Source: Streptomyces sp. NBC_00704
Lineage (GTDB): Bacteria; Actinomycetota; Actinomycetes; Streptomycetales; Streptomycetaceae
Reading direction: 5' to 3'
NCBI RefSeq assembly: GCF_036226605.1
Contig: NZ_CP109000.1
Location: 1,794,501-1,858,500 of the forward strand
DNA: 64,000 bases
The position numbers and the translations under genes were made by a program. The notes below the pieces were generated by a model that saw only the letters and a list, made by a program, of their open reading frames with translations, searched no databases and was not told the origin of the DNA. Shown piece after piece: positions 50,956 through 58,591 of the stretch. How positions within the stretch are numbered: the first letter of the stretch is position 1; each line of letters opens with the position of its first letter.

Positions 50956-52293
50956 CTACTTGTGGTTCTTCTTCCAGTCGGCCTGCGCGGTGTTCAGCTG
51001 GTCGGCCAGCGTGTCCAGGAAGTCCTTGGCGCTCTGCTTGCCGAGCAGCACCTTCTGGAAGTTGGGCTCGTTGTCGGCCTTGGAGATCGTGTTCCAGTCG
51101 GGCAGGTAGTAGGGCAGCTGCACGATCTTCGTGGTGGCGCCGGTCAGCGCCTCGGCGGCCAGCCGGGTCGGCTCGGAGGACTGCACCCAGCCGTCCTGCG
51201 CGGCCTCCAGATTGGCCGGCACCTGTCCCGCCGTCTTGTTCCACTTGCTGTTCGACTCGTGGGAGGCGGCGAACTCGATGAACTTCCAGGCGGCGGTCTT
51301 GTTCTTGCTCGACTTGAACAGGCCCAGCCCGTCGACCGGGTTGGACACCTGCACCCGGATGCCGTTGTCCTGCGTCGGCGCCGGGATGCCCTTGAACTTG
51401 CCGGCCAGCGCCTTCTGGTGGTCCCCGAAGGAGCCCAGGTTGTGGCTCAGCATGCCGATGGTGCCGGAGTCCCACTGGGCGACCATCTTGGTGAAGTCGT
51501 TGTTGACGTCGGCGGACGGCGTGTCCTTCTTGTACAGGCCGACGTACTTCTCCAGCGCGGCCACGTTCTTCGGGTCGTTGACCGTGGTCTTGTCGCCGTT
51601 CCAGAACTCGGTGATGCCGCTCTGCCCGTAGGTCGCGTCCAGCGCCTGGGCGATCGACCCGGAGCCGCCGCGGATGGTGTAGCCGAAGGCGTTCTTGTCC
51701 TTGTCGGTCAGCTTGTCGGCGGCCGCGTAGAACTTGGTCCAGGTGGCCGGCGGCTCCAGGCCCGCCTTCTGGAACAGGTCCGTGCGGTACCAGAGGGTGC
51801 CGTTGTTGGCGGAGGTCGGCACGCTGTACGTCTTGCCGTCGATCCCGGCGGCCTTGACGCCGTCCAGGAACTTCGCGTTCAGCTTGGCGCTCAGCCCGCT
51901 CTTCTCCAGGCGGTCGTCCAGCGGTTCGAGGGCGCCCTGCGCGGCGATCTCGGCCAGCATCGCGGTGCCCACGCCGCCGACGTCGGGCAGCCCGCCGCCC
52001 TGGATGGCGGTGTCGTACTTGGACTGGACGCTGTCCGACGGCACGCCGACGTACTTGACCTTGATGTCGGGGTTCGCCTTCTCGAAGTCGGCGATGATCT
52101 CCTTCCAGACGTCGGTGCGGACGCCGCCGTTGTTGTCCCAGAAGGTGATCTGGCCCTTGCCGGAGCCGTCGCCTCCCTTGTCCCCGGCCGCGCCGCTGCC
52201 GTCGTCGCCGCAGGCCGTGGCGGTCAGCGCGAGCACGGAGCCCAGGGCGACGGCCAGGGCGACTCGCCTGCTTCTGCGGATGCTGCTCTTCAT
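50956..52293 (-). CDS. Carbohydrate ABC transporter, substrate-binding lipoprotein
   Basis: A 445-residue SBP_bac_1-family lipoprotein, with signal RRSRRVALAVALGSVLALTATAC (Cys28). It shows QITFWDNNGGVRTDVWKEIIADFEKANPDIKVKYVGVP and the ligand-site region TYSVPTSANNGTLWYRTDLFQKAGL. It should capture oligosaccharides, here probably pectin-derived, for the two permeases encoded at 56551-58385. No ATPase gene is in the cluster, so a shared MsiK-type ATPase is likely, as for other Streptomyces sugar importers. The gene has its own upstream region with an operator-like palindrome. Confidence 0.92.
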   Translation of the reverse strand: MKSSIRRSRRVALAVALGSVLALTATACGDDGSGAAGDKGGDGSGKGQITFWDNNGGVRTDVWKEIIADFEKANPDIKVKYVGVPSDSVQSKYDTAIQGGGLPDVGGVGTAMLAEIAAQGALEPLDDRLEKSGLSAKLNAKFLDGVKAAGIDGKTYSVPTSANNGTLWYRTDLFQKAGLEPPATWTKFYAAADKLTDKDKNAFGYTIRGGSGSIAQALDATYGQSGITEFWNGDKTTVNDPKNVAALEKYVGLYKKDTPSADVNNDFTKMVAQWDSGTIGMLSHNLGSFGDHQKALAGKFKGIPAPTQDNGIRVQVSNPVDGLGLFKSSKNKTAAWKFIEFAASHESNSKWNKTAGQVPANLEAAQDGWVQSSEPTRLAAEALTGATTKIVQLPYYLPDWNTISKADNEPNFQKVLLGKQSAKDFLDTLADQLNTAQADWKKNHK

Positions 52294-52684
52294 GTGGTCG
52301 GCTCTCTTCTTCTGGATCTTCCGGATCCCAACGGACATATGAAGTTGTGGGGGGTCGAGGGGTGATGCGGGCGCAGGGCGCCCGGCCGGCGGCACGGCGG
52401 CGGCCGGGGCCGCGGGGGGCTCGGGAGCCTCGGGGGTCTCCGGAGCACGACGGGCCGAGGGGGCCTCCGGGGCCGGGGCGGTCGCGGCGGCCCGACGCGG
52501 CCCGCCGGGGGCCCTCGCCCGGCCGGCCGCGTCGGGCCGTGGACCGGCGGGCAGGGCGGGGACGGCCGCCGGGGCCGTGACGGCCGTCGGCAAGCGCTTG
52601 CTGTGGAAGTGCGTCATTGCGGCTCCCAGAGGCGTACAGAACAGTGGCGACGAAAGGGGGCGGAGTGGCGAAGGGGCGGAGGAG
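52294..52684 (-). promoter_or_regulatory. 391-bp upstream region of the sugar-binding protein gene, with operator-like palindrome
   Basis: GCAAGCGCTTGC at 52590-52601 is a perfect 12-bp palindrome of the LacI-operator type. The rest is Pro/Ala-coding in the lipoprotein's frame from an ATG at 52617 that has GGGAG five bases upstream. That frame would place about 108 residues before the lipoprotein signal and so is unlikely to be the true start, but a short separate product cannot be excluded. No other gene is visible. Confidence 0.6.
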
Positions 52685-54328
52685 TCAGAGCGGTCTGATG
52701 CGGAACGCGTCGAACGCGGCGGCTCCCGCCTGCCCCGTGCCCGGGGGCGCGAGGGCGAAGAGGCCGAGCAGGGCGCCGACCCAGCGCCACGGCGTGGCGG
52801 CGAAGACGGGACCGGAGCGGACCGGGCCGTCGCCCAGGTCGTAGGCGAACCGGCAGCGCGCTCCGGCGCCGATCTCGATCCGCAGCCGTACGGGGCCGTC
52901 GGGGACGGGCACGGGGTGGGCGGCGTCCCGCTCCCGTTCGGCCACCGGCTCGGCGAACCGGTGCACCAGGTGGACGGCGCCGTCGGCGGCGCGCTGGAGG
53001 CCGATCCAGCTGAACGCGTCGCCGAGGACCGCGAGTCCGGCGCGGGCGCCCGGTTCCTCGCTGTGCAGCCGCAGGCCCACCTCGACGGCGGAGGGGCGGC
53101 CGGGCAGCCGCTGGGTGAGGACGTTCGGCAGGGTGCGCAGATCGTGCGCGTCGGCCGTCCGCGCGCAGGCCAGGCGCAGTCCGTCGGCGGAGTGCCGGAC
53201 CGCCCAGCCGTCCTGGGGGTTGGCCGTCCACGACCACTGGCGGCCGAAGCGTCCGCCGGGGAAGTCGTCGTCGACGGCGGGCGCGGCCGGCGGCTGTGCG
53301 GGCAGCGCGGGCCGCCGGTGCCGCGGGACGGGGACGCCGTCGTCGCCGATGACCGGCCAGCCGTCCGGGCCCCACCGCATCGGCTGGAGATGGACGACCC
53401 TGCCGTAGGCGCCGCGCTGCTGGAAGTGCACGAACCAGTCCTCGCCGGACCGGGTGCGGACCCAGCCGCCCTGGTGCGGGCCGTTGACGTCGGTGTCCCC
53501 CTGCTCCAGGACGACGCGCTCCTCGTAGGGGCCGAAGAAGTCGCGGGAGCGCAAGGCGCCCTGCCAGCCGGTCGCCACTCCCCCGGCGGGGGCGAGGACG
53601 ACGAACCAGCCGTCGTGCCGGTAGAGCTTGGGGCCTTCGAGGGTGAACCAGCCGGGGATCCGGTCGCCGTCGACGATCACCTTGCCCTCGTCGAGGACGG
53701 CCGTGCCCTCGGGGTGCATCCGGTGGCCGGTGAGCCGGTTCTTGACGCCGGACCGGGACTTCGCCCAGGCGTGCACCAGGTAGGCCTCGCCGGTCTCCTC
53801 GTCCCACAGCGGGCAGGGGTCGATGAGCCCCCTGCCCGGCTTCACCAGGTGCGGGCGGGTCCAAGGGCCCCTGAACTGCGGGGCGTTGACCTGGAAGATG
53901 CCGTGGTCCGGGTCGCCCCAGAAGATCCAGAACCGGCCGTCGTGGTGGCGCAGGGAGGGCGCCCAGACCCCGCAGTCGTGGCGCGGGACCCTGAACGCGT
54001 CGGCCGGTTCCAGGCGTTCCAGCGCGTGCCCGACCAGCGTCCAGTGGACCAGGTCGCGCGAGTGCAGCAGCGGCAGGCCGGGGGCGCGGCCGAAACTGGA
54101 GGCGGTGAGGTAGAAGTCGTCGCCGACGCGCAGGACGTCGGGGTCGGACCAGTCGGCGTCCAGGATCGGGTTGGTGTACATCCCGGCGGTCCGGTCCGGC
54201 CGGTCCGCACGGTCCGTCTCGGCGGTTGCGAGCGGGCCGGTCGTGCCGTGTGCCAGGTCCGGCTGGTTCGGCTCGTCCGGCTCGTTCGGTCCGTCCGTCG
54301 CGCGTCGCTCGCGGGCCTCGGGGCTCAC
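52685..54328 (-). CDS. Glycoside hydrolase family 43 protein with C-terminal lectin-like domain
   Basis: A 547-residue GH43-type enzyme (beta-xylosidase or alpha-L-arabinofuranosidase). The five-bladed propeller starts MYTNPILDADWSDPDVLRVGDDFYLTASSF with the base Asp; an acidic WFTLEGPKLYR carries the likely general acid Glu. The C-terminal 190 residues (DDDFPGGRFGRQWSWTANPQDGWAVR on) form the concanavalin-like module common in GH43. No signal peptide, so it probably acts on imported oligosaccharides. GTG at 54328 overlaps the upstream stop; the first 49 residues are acidic low complexity, and ATG at 54181 would give the bare enzyme. Confidence 0.88.
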   Translation of the reverse strand: MSPEARERRATDGPNEPDEPNQPDLAHGTTGPLATAETDRADRPDRTAGMYTNPILDADWSDPDVLRVGDDFYLTASSFGRAPGLPLLHSRDLVHWTLVGHALERLEPADAFRVPRHDCGVWAPSLRHHDGRFWIFWGDPDHGIFQVNAPQFRGPWTRPHLVKPGRGLIDPCPLWDEETGEAYLVHAWAKSRSGVKNRLTGHRMHPEGTAVLDEGKVIVDGDRIPGWFTLEGPKLYRHDGWFVVLAPAGGVATGWQGALRSRDFFGPYEERVVLEQGDTDVNGPHQGGWVRTRSGEDWFVHFQQRGAYGRVVHLQPMRWGPDGWPVIGDDGVPVPRHRRPALPAQPPAAPAVDDDFPGGRFGRQWSWTANPQDGWAVRHSADGLRLACARTADAHDLRTLPNVLTQRLPGRPSAVEVGLRLHSEEPGARAGLAVLGDAFSWIGLQRAADGAVHLVHRFAEPVAERERDAAHPVPVPDGPVRLRIEIGAGARCRFAYDLGDGPVRSGPVFAATPWRWVGALLGLFALAPPGTGQAGAAAFDAFRIRPL

Positions 54329-55215
54329 TGGGTGACCGCCTTCCGCACCAGGGCCGCCGCCTCGTCGCGGTCCAGCCGGCCGTCGGCGACGACGGTGACG
54401 ATCCGGCGCACGGCCGTCCCGCCGGGCGGGATCGGCAGCCGTTCGGCGAAGGCGAGCGACGATCCGACGCCCGGGTACTCGGCGGTGCGCACGAACCAGG
54501 GGTCGCGGCGGGTGGTGTCGGTGGCGCCGGCGAAGACGAGGGTCCACGCTCCGCCGTGGGCGGATCCGGCGGCGCGCGGGGAGCCGTGTCCGGTCAGGGC
54601 GAGCCAGTCGGCGCGGGCGCCGTGGACGGCCGCCTCGCCCCGCGCGTGCGCGGTGAACGCCTCGGGGGGCGCGTCCTGCTTCCTGGCCCGCCAGAAGAAG
54701 CCGCCGTAGGCGGCGCCGGGGCGTCCGTTCGTGGCCGGGCTGCCGATGGACAGCGGCCCGGACGTGACGTTGGTCAGGGAGAACGTGAAGTCGAGCGCCC
54801 AGGCGGCGGACGTGAGTCCGGTGGCCGCCACGGTACGGCGCTCCCGCAGCAGTTCGGTCCCCGAGGCGATCCAGCGCAGCTCCTCCACGAAGCCGTCGGG
54901 GTCGCGCAGCTGGAACGCGGCGTGCCACTGGGCGCCGTGATTGTCCAGCTCGGTCGGGCCGCGGTCGCGGACGTAGGTGCGGCCGCCCCAGAAGTTGTGC
55001 CCCTCGACGTCGGGTACGGCTACACCGACGCCGAGGTGGTGGGTGTGGTCGGCGGGGCTCAGCTCGGTGACCGCGGTGCCGGCCAGGGTGGTGACGGGGT
55101 GCAGACAGGGGCGCGGGGAGAGCCTGGCGGGCAGCTCGGGCCGGACGACGTAGCGGGCGACCGGGCGGCCGGCGACACGCAGGACGACCGGTGAGTCGGG
55201 TGCCGGTGCGGTCAT
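54325..55215 (-). CDS. DUF6807 (PmoA-like) family protein
   Basis: A 296-residue protein of the family annotated PmoA/DUF6807, which is unrelated to methane monooxygenase in role and is common in sugar-degradation clusters. Characteristic segments are RPCLHPVTTLAGTAVTELSPADHTHHLGVGVAVPDVEGHNFWGG and NHGAQWHAAFQ. The HTHHLG cluster of histidines suggests a metal or carbohydrate site. It overlaps both neighbours (Gfo/Idh/MocA and GH43), so it probably works on the same substrate. Function unknown. Confidence 0.85.
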   Translation of the reverse strand: MTAPAPDSPVVLRVAGRPVARYVVRPELPARLSPRPCLHPVTTLAGTAVTELSPADHTHHLGVGVAVPDVEGHNFWGGRTYVRDRGPTELDNHGAQWHAAFQLRDPDGFVEELRWIASGTELLRERRTVAATGLTSAAWALDFTFSLTNVTSGPLSIGSPATNGRPGAAYGGFFWRARKQDAPPEAFTAHARGEAAVHGARADWLALTGHGSPRAAGSAHGGAWTLVFAGATDTTRRDPWFVRTAEYPGVGSSLAFAERLPIPPGGTAVRRIVTVVADGRLDRDEAAALVRKAVTQ

Positions 55216-56384
55216 CAGGGGCTCACCTCTTCCGGATGCGCGGTCGGGAACGCCCAGGGGGCGCCCAGTTCGGAGTAGAGGCAGAGGGTGTCGGCGGCGG
55301 CCGCGACCAGTGCGTCGACGCCCGGGACGACGCGCCGGTCCTCGTCGGGCAGCAGCCGCCAGGCCCCCTCGGGCAGCCGCACCGGGTCGGGGGCCGTCCG
55401 GATCGCCTCGACGACCCGCATGAACGACTCGGTCGCGGCGGGCGGGACCAGCAGCGGCGTCCCGTCCGTGAGGTGGTCGACGAGGTTCTCCAGCAGGTCG
55501 GTGCTGCCGTACTCGAACTCCTCGGGGCCGTGGCCGGCCCGCTGGAGCAGCACGCGGTCCTGCTTGTACCAGTAGGTGATGCGGCCGCGGGTGCCGTGGA
55601 CGACGACGTACGGGTCGTCGGGGTCCTCGGCGCACAGCGTGGCCGCGACGACGACCTGCCGGCCGTCGGCCGTGCTCACCCGGACGCAGGAGGTGTCGTC
55701 GGACTCGATGGCGTTGGCGTGCGCCAGTTCGGTCTCGATGCGGGCGACGTCCTCGGCGCGGGTGGCGCCGGCCAGGGCGAGGGCGGTGGCGACGGCGTGC
55801 GCCAGCGGGTTGGTGAGCGCGCCGTCGATGACGTCGACGCCGTTCAGCCGCCGCCGGCCCGCCCAGGGCGCCCGCCGGTAGTACGCCTGGGCGCGTGCCC
55901 AGGCCCCGGCGCCGCCGACCCCGCTCACCTCGCCGATCGCGCCGTCAACGATCAGGGTGCGGATCGCGGGCAGGGCGTGCGAGCCCAGCGACTGGAACCC
56001 GATCTGGCAGGCCACGCCGGCCCGCGCGACGCCGTCGGCCATCCTGCGGAACTCGGCGTAGGACGGGGCCGGCGGCTTCTCCAGGAGGAGGTGCACGCCC
56101 CTGGCCGCCGCGGTCAGCGCGAGGTCGGTGTGGGTGGGGATCGGGGTGCAGACGACGGCGACGCGGGCGCCGGTCGTCTCCAGCAGGGCGCCGAAGTCGG
56201 CGGACTGCTCGGGCGTGCCGAGGCCCTCGGGGATCTCGGCCGGGGTCAGCGGGGTCAGTTCGCAGACGCCGGCCAGCCGGACGATGCCCTTGTCCTGGAG
56301 CCTGCGGATGTTGTCCAGGTGCCAGCGTCCGTGGCCGCGTGCGCCCGCGAGGACGACGGGGACGGCGGTGTCCGAGGTGTTCAT
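55215..56384 (-). CDS. Gfo/Idh/MocA-family oxidoreductase
   Basis: A 389-residue NAD(P)-dependent dehydrogenase. The N-terminal Rossmann start is VVLAGARGHGRWHLDNIRRL, atypical for lacking the usual GxGxxG exactly; the cofactor-site EKPPAPSYAEFRRMAD carries the family Lys, followed by IGFQSLGSHALPAIRTLI. Such enzymes oxidise sugars or inositols, often to lactones. ATG at 56384 has GGGAGG. In this cluster it could oxidise an aldose before the dehydratase step; substrate unproven. Confidence 0.88.
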   Translation of the reverse strand: MNTSDTAVPVVLAGARGHGRWHLDNIRRLQDKGIVRLAGVCELTPLTPAEIPEGLGTPEQSADFGALLETTGARVAVVCTPIPTHTDLALTAAARGVHLLLEKPPAPSYAEFRRMADGVARAGVACQIGFQSLGSHALPAIRTLIVDGAIGEVSGVGGAGAWARAQAYYRRAPWAGRRRLNGVDVIDGALTNPLAHAVATALALAGATRAEDVARIETELAHANAIESDDTSCVRVSTADGRQVVVAATLCAEDPDDPYVVVHGTRGRITYWYKQDRVLLQRAGHGPEEFEYGSTDLLENLVDHLTDGTPLLVPPAATESFMRVVEAIRTAPDPVRLPEGAWRLLPDEDRRVVPGVDALVAAAADTLCLYSELGAPWAFPTAHPEEVSP

Positions 56385-56554
56385 GGGATCCTCCCTGCGC
56401 CCGCGCCGGGTACCGCCTCGCGGTCGGCCACCGCGGCGCCGTCGATCTTTCGATGCAGGGTAGGCGGCCGGGCGGACTCCGCCCCGGGAGCCGCGGCGGG
56501 GGCGGACGCGGCGGCGGAGGGCCTGGCGGTCGCGGTGCGGCGGGGGGCGCTCAT
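56381..56554 (-). CDS. 57-residue micro-ORF bridging permease and dehydrogenase genes
   Basis: ATG at 56554 overlaps the permease stop as ATGA, and its TGA (56381-56383) overlaps the ATG of the next gene (CCATGA). The 57 residues are Ala/Pro/Arg-rich at first, then a mixed segment PTLHRKIDGAAVADREAVPG. No domain is recognised. It fills exactly the gap between two operon genes with the coupling overlaps used elsewhere in the window. It may be a translational relay or a small protein; chance is a real alternative in GC-rich DNA. Confidence 0.35.
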   Translation of the reverse strand: MSAPRRTATARPSAAASAPAAAPGAESARPPTLHRKIDGAAVADREAVPGAGAGRIP

Positions 56555-57453
56555 CCCTTCACCGCCCCCGCGCTGAAGCCGGTGATCAGCCACTTCTGGA
56601 TGAAGGCGAAGACGATCACCACGGGGACGGCGGCGATGATGCCGCCCGCGGCCAGCGCGCCCAGGTCGACGCTGTCGGCGCTCATCAGGGTGTTCAGGCC
56701 GACCGGGATCGTCTGCTTGGTCTGGTCGGACAGGAACATCAGGGCGAACAGGAAGTGGTTCCAGGCGTGCACGAAGGCGAAGGAGCCGACGGCGATGAGG
56801 CCGGGCCGCAGCAGCGGCAGGACGACGATGCGGAAAGCGGTGAACCGGCCGCAGCCGTCGACCCAGGCGGCCTCCTCCAGGGAGTAGGGGACGTTCCGGA
56901 TGAAGCCGCTGATGAGGATCATCGACAGGGGCAGCTGGAAGACCGTCTCGGCGATGATGACGCTGCCCAGCGAGTTGATCATCTTGAGCTGGGCGAAGAT
57001 CTGGAAGAGCGGCACGAGGAGCAGCGCGCCCGGCACGAACTGGGTGCACAGCAGGGCGAGCATGAAGCCGCGCTTGATCCTGAAGTCGAAGCGGGCGAGG
57101 GCGTAGCCGCCGGCCAGCGCGACGCCGGTGGTGAGCAGCAGGGTGGCCACGCCGGTGATCACGCTGTTCTGGAAGTAGATCCCGAAGTCGCGTTCGTTCC
57201 AGACCTTCTCGAAGTGGTCGAAGGTCATCGGCCAGGGCACGAGCGAGGTCGAGCCGGCCGGGCGGAGCGCGAACAGCAGGATCCAGTAGAACGGGACGAG
57301 GGTGAACACCAGGTAGATGCCCAGGGGAAGGTAGATCTGCCAGCGCGGGGCCTCGTCCCAGGCGCGCTTCCTGGCGTTCTTCTGCCGGCGGTCGGCCGCG
57401 GCGGGCGGGCGCACGGGGACGGGTGCGACCTCGGTGGCCTCCTTGGTGATCAC
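56551..57453 (-). CDS. Carbohydrate ABC transporter permease (MalG type)
   Basis: A 300-residue membrane protein with about six helices. The cytoplasmic EAA loop is EEAAWVDGCGRFTAFRIVVLPLLRPGL, and the N-terminus is a polar tail (TKEATEVAPVPVRPPAAADRRQKNARKR). Together with the next permease it forms the channel for the sugar-binding lipoprotein at 50956. GTG at 57453 overlaps the upstream permease stop. Confidence 0.93.
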   Translation of the reverse strand: MITKEATEVAPVPVRPPAAADRRQKNARKRAWDEAPRWQIYLPLGIYLVFTLVPFYWILLFALRPAGSTSLVPWPMTFDHFEKVWNERDFGIYFQNSVITGVATLLLTTGVALAGGYALARFDFRIKRGFMLALLCTQFVPGALLLVPLFQIFAQLKMINSLGSVIIAETVFQLPLSMILISGFIRNVPYSLEEAAWVDGCGRFTAFRIVVLPLLRPGLIAVGSFAFVHAWNHFLFALMFLSDQTKQTIPVGLNTLMSADSVDLGALAAGGIIAAVPVVIVFAFIQKWLITGFSAGAVKG

Positions 57454-58385
57454 TTGTCGCCTCCTCCGAACTTGCTCAGCCGCAGATAGACCATCGAGCA
57501 GAAGAGCAGGATCACGAACGCGACCGTGGTGAGGGCGGACGCGTAGCCGAAGTTGTGGGCGTCGACGCTGGTGTTGGCGATGTAGAGCGGGAGGGTGGTG
57601 GTCTCCCCCGCGGGGCCGCCGCCGGTGAGCGTGTAGAGCAGGTCGACGTTGTTGAACTCCCACACCGCGCGCAGCAGCGTGGACAGGACGATGGCGTCCT
57701 TCAGGTGGGGCAGGGTGATGTGCCAGAACTGCTTGATCCGGCTCGCTCCGTCGACCTCGGCGGCCTCGTACAGGTCCTTGGAGACGGACTGGAGGTCGGC
57801 GAGGATGAGGATCGCGAAGAAGGGGACGCCGCGCCACAGGTCGGCGACGATCACCGCCGGGAAGACGGTCGAGGTGTCCGACAGCCAGCTGGCGCCGTAC
57901 TCGCCGATCCCCATGTCCGCGAGGTAACGGGTCACGCCCGTCTGGGAGTTGTAGAGCAGCACCCAGATCGCGGAGGTCAGCACGCCCGAGACGGCCCAGG
58001 GCGAGAACACCAGGGCGCGGCCCAGGGCCCGGCCGGCGAAGGTCTGGTTGACGATGAGCGCCAGCGCCAGGCCGAACAGCAGTTGCAGTCCGACCTCGGC
58101 GAACACCCACTTCGCGCTGAAGGCCAGGGTGTCCCAGAACTGCGGGTCGTCGGTGAAGATCCGGGTGAAGTTGTCGAAGCCCGCGAAGCCGTTGCGCCAC
58201 GGCTTGGTGGGGTTGAAGTTCTGCAGGCTGTAGTAGAAGACGCTGACGACCGGGTAGGCGATGAAGCCCAGCATCAGCAGCGCCGCCGGCGCGATCAGCA
58301 GGTACGGCAGCCTGCGGGGCGTGGCGGAGGCACGGCGCCGCCGGGGTGGCGCGGGCGGTTTCGCCACGGCTGCGGCTTGGGCCAT
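57450..58385 (-). CDS. Carbohydrate ABC transporter permease (MalF type)
   Basis: A 311-residue membrane permease. A basic Pro-rich start (PPAPPRRRRASATPRR) is followed by six helices. The EAA loop is YEAAEVDGASRIKQFWHITLPHLKDAI. ATG at 58385 has a GGAGAA site. It is the first gene of the permease-dehydrogenase-DUF6807-GH43 operon and is preceded by tandem repeats and an AAGCGCTT palindrome. Confidence 0.93.
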   Translation of the reverse strand: MAQAAAVAKPPAPPRRRRASATPRRLPYLLIAPAALLMLGFIAYPVVSVFYYSLQNFNPTKPWRNGFAGFDNFTRIFTDDPQFWDTLAFSAKWVFAEVGLQLLFGLALALIVNQTFAGRALGRALVFSPWAVSGVLTSAIWVLLYNSQTGVTRYLADMGIGEYGASWLSDTSTVFPAVIVADLWRGVPFFAILILADLQSVSKDLYEAAEVDGASRIKQFWHITLPHLKDAIVLSTLLRAVWEFNNVDLLYTLTGGGPAGETTTLPLYIANTSVDAHNFGYASALTTVAFVILLFCSMVYLRLSKFGGGDK

Positions 58386-58591
58386 GACTGTTCTCCGTTC
58401 TCGGTGCGTCTCTCGGTGCGTCCCCCGGTGCGCCTGTCGGTGCGCCGGGCGTTCGCGTGCGTCGTGCGTAGTGCGTCGTGCTGTCGCGTGCGTCGTGTTG
58501 TCGCGTGCGTCGTGTTGTCGCGGGCGTCGCGCCTGTGTGGGTGAAGCGCTTTCTGCACGGGCAGGCGTGGGCCCGGCCGTATCCGTCGCCG
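58386..58591 (-). promoter_or_regulatory. Leader/promoter of the sugar ABC operon with two tandem repeats and an operator-like palindrome
   Basis: Four copies of a 12-bp CGGTGCGTCTCT-type unit (58402-58449), then three copies of a 17-bp TGCGTCGTGTTGTCGCG unit (58472-58522), then AAGCGCTT inside GAAGCGCTTTC (58543-58553). If the palindrome marks the promoter, the transcript would have a leader of about 150 bases containing both repeats. Confidence 0.65.

Noticed and set aside
49836..51281. Long plus-strand frame through the 17-bp array and the esterase gene
   Set aside because: It is antisense to an intact SGNH esterase with all catalytic blocks and has low-complexity content.
52294..52617. 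Extended start for the sugar-binding lipoprotein at 52617
   Set aside because: It would bury the lipoprotein signal behind about 108 disordered residues; ATG at 52293 fits the signal peptide.
54181..54328. The acidic 49-residue leader of GH43 as a separate small gene
   Set aside because: It is in frame with the enzyme and there is no stop between, so it is only a start-site uncertainty.
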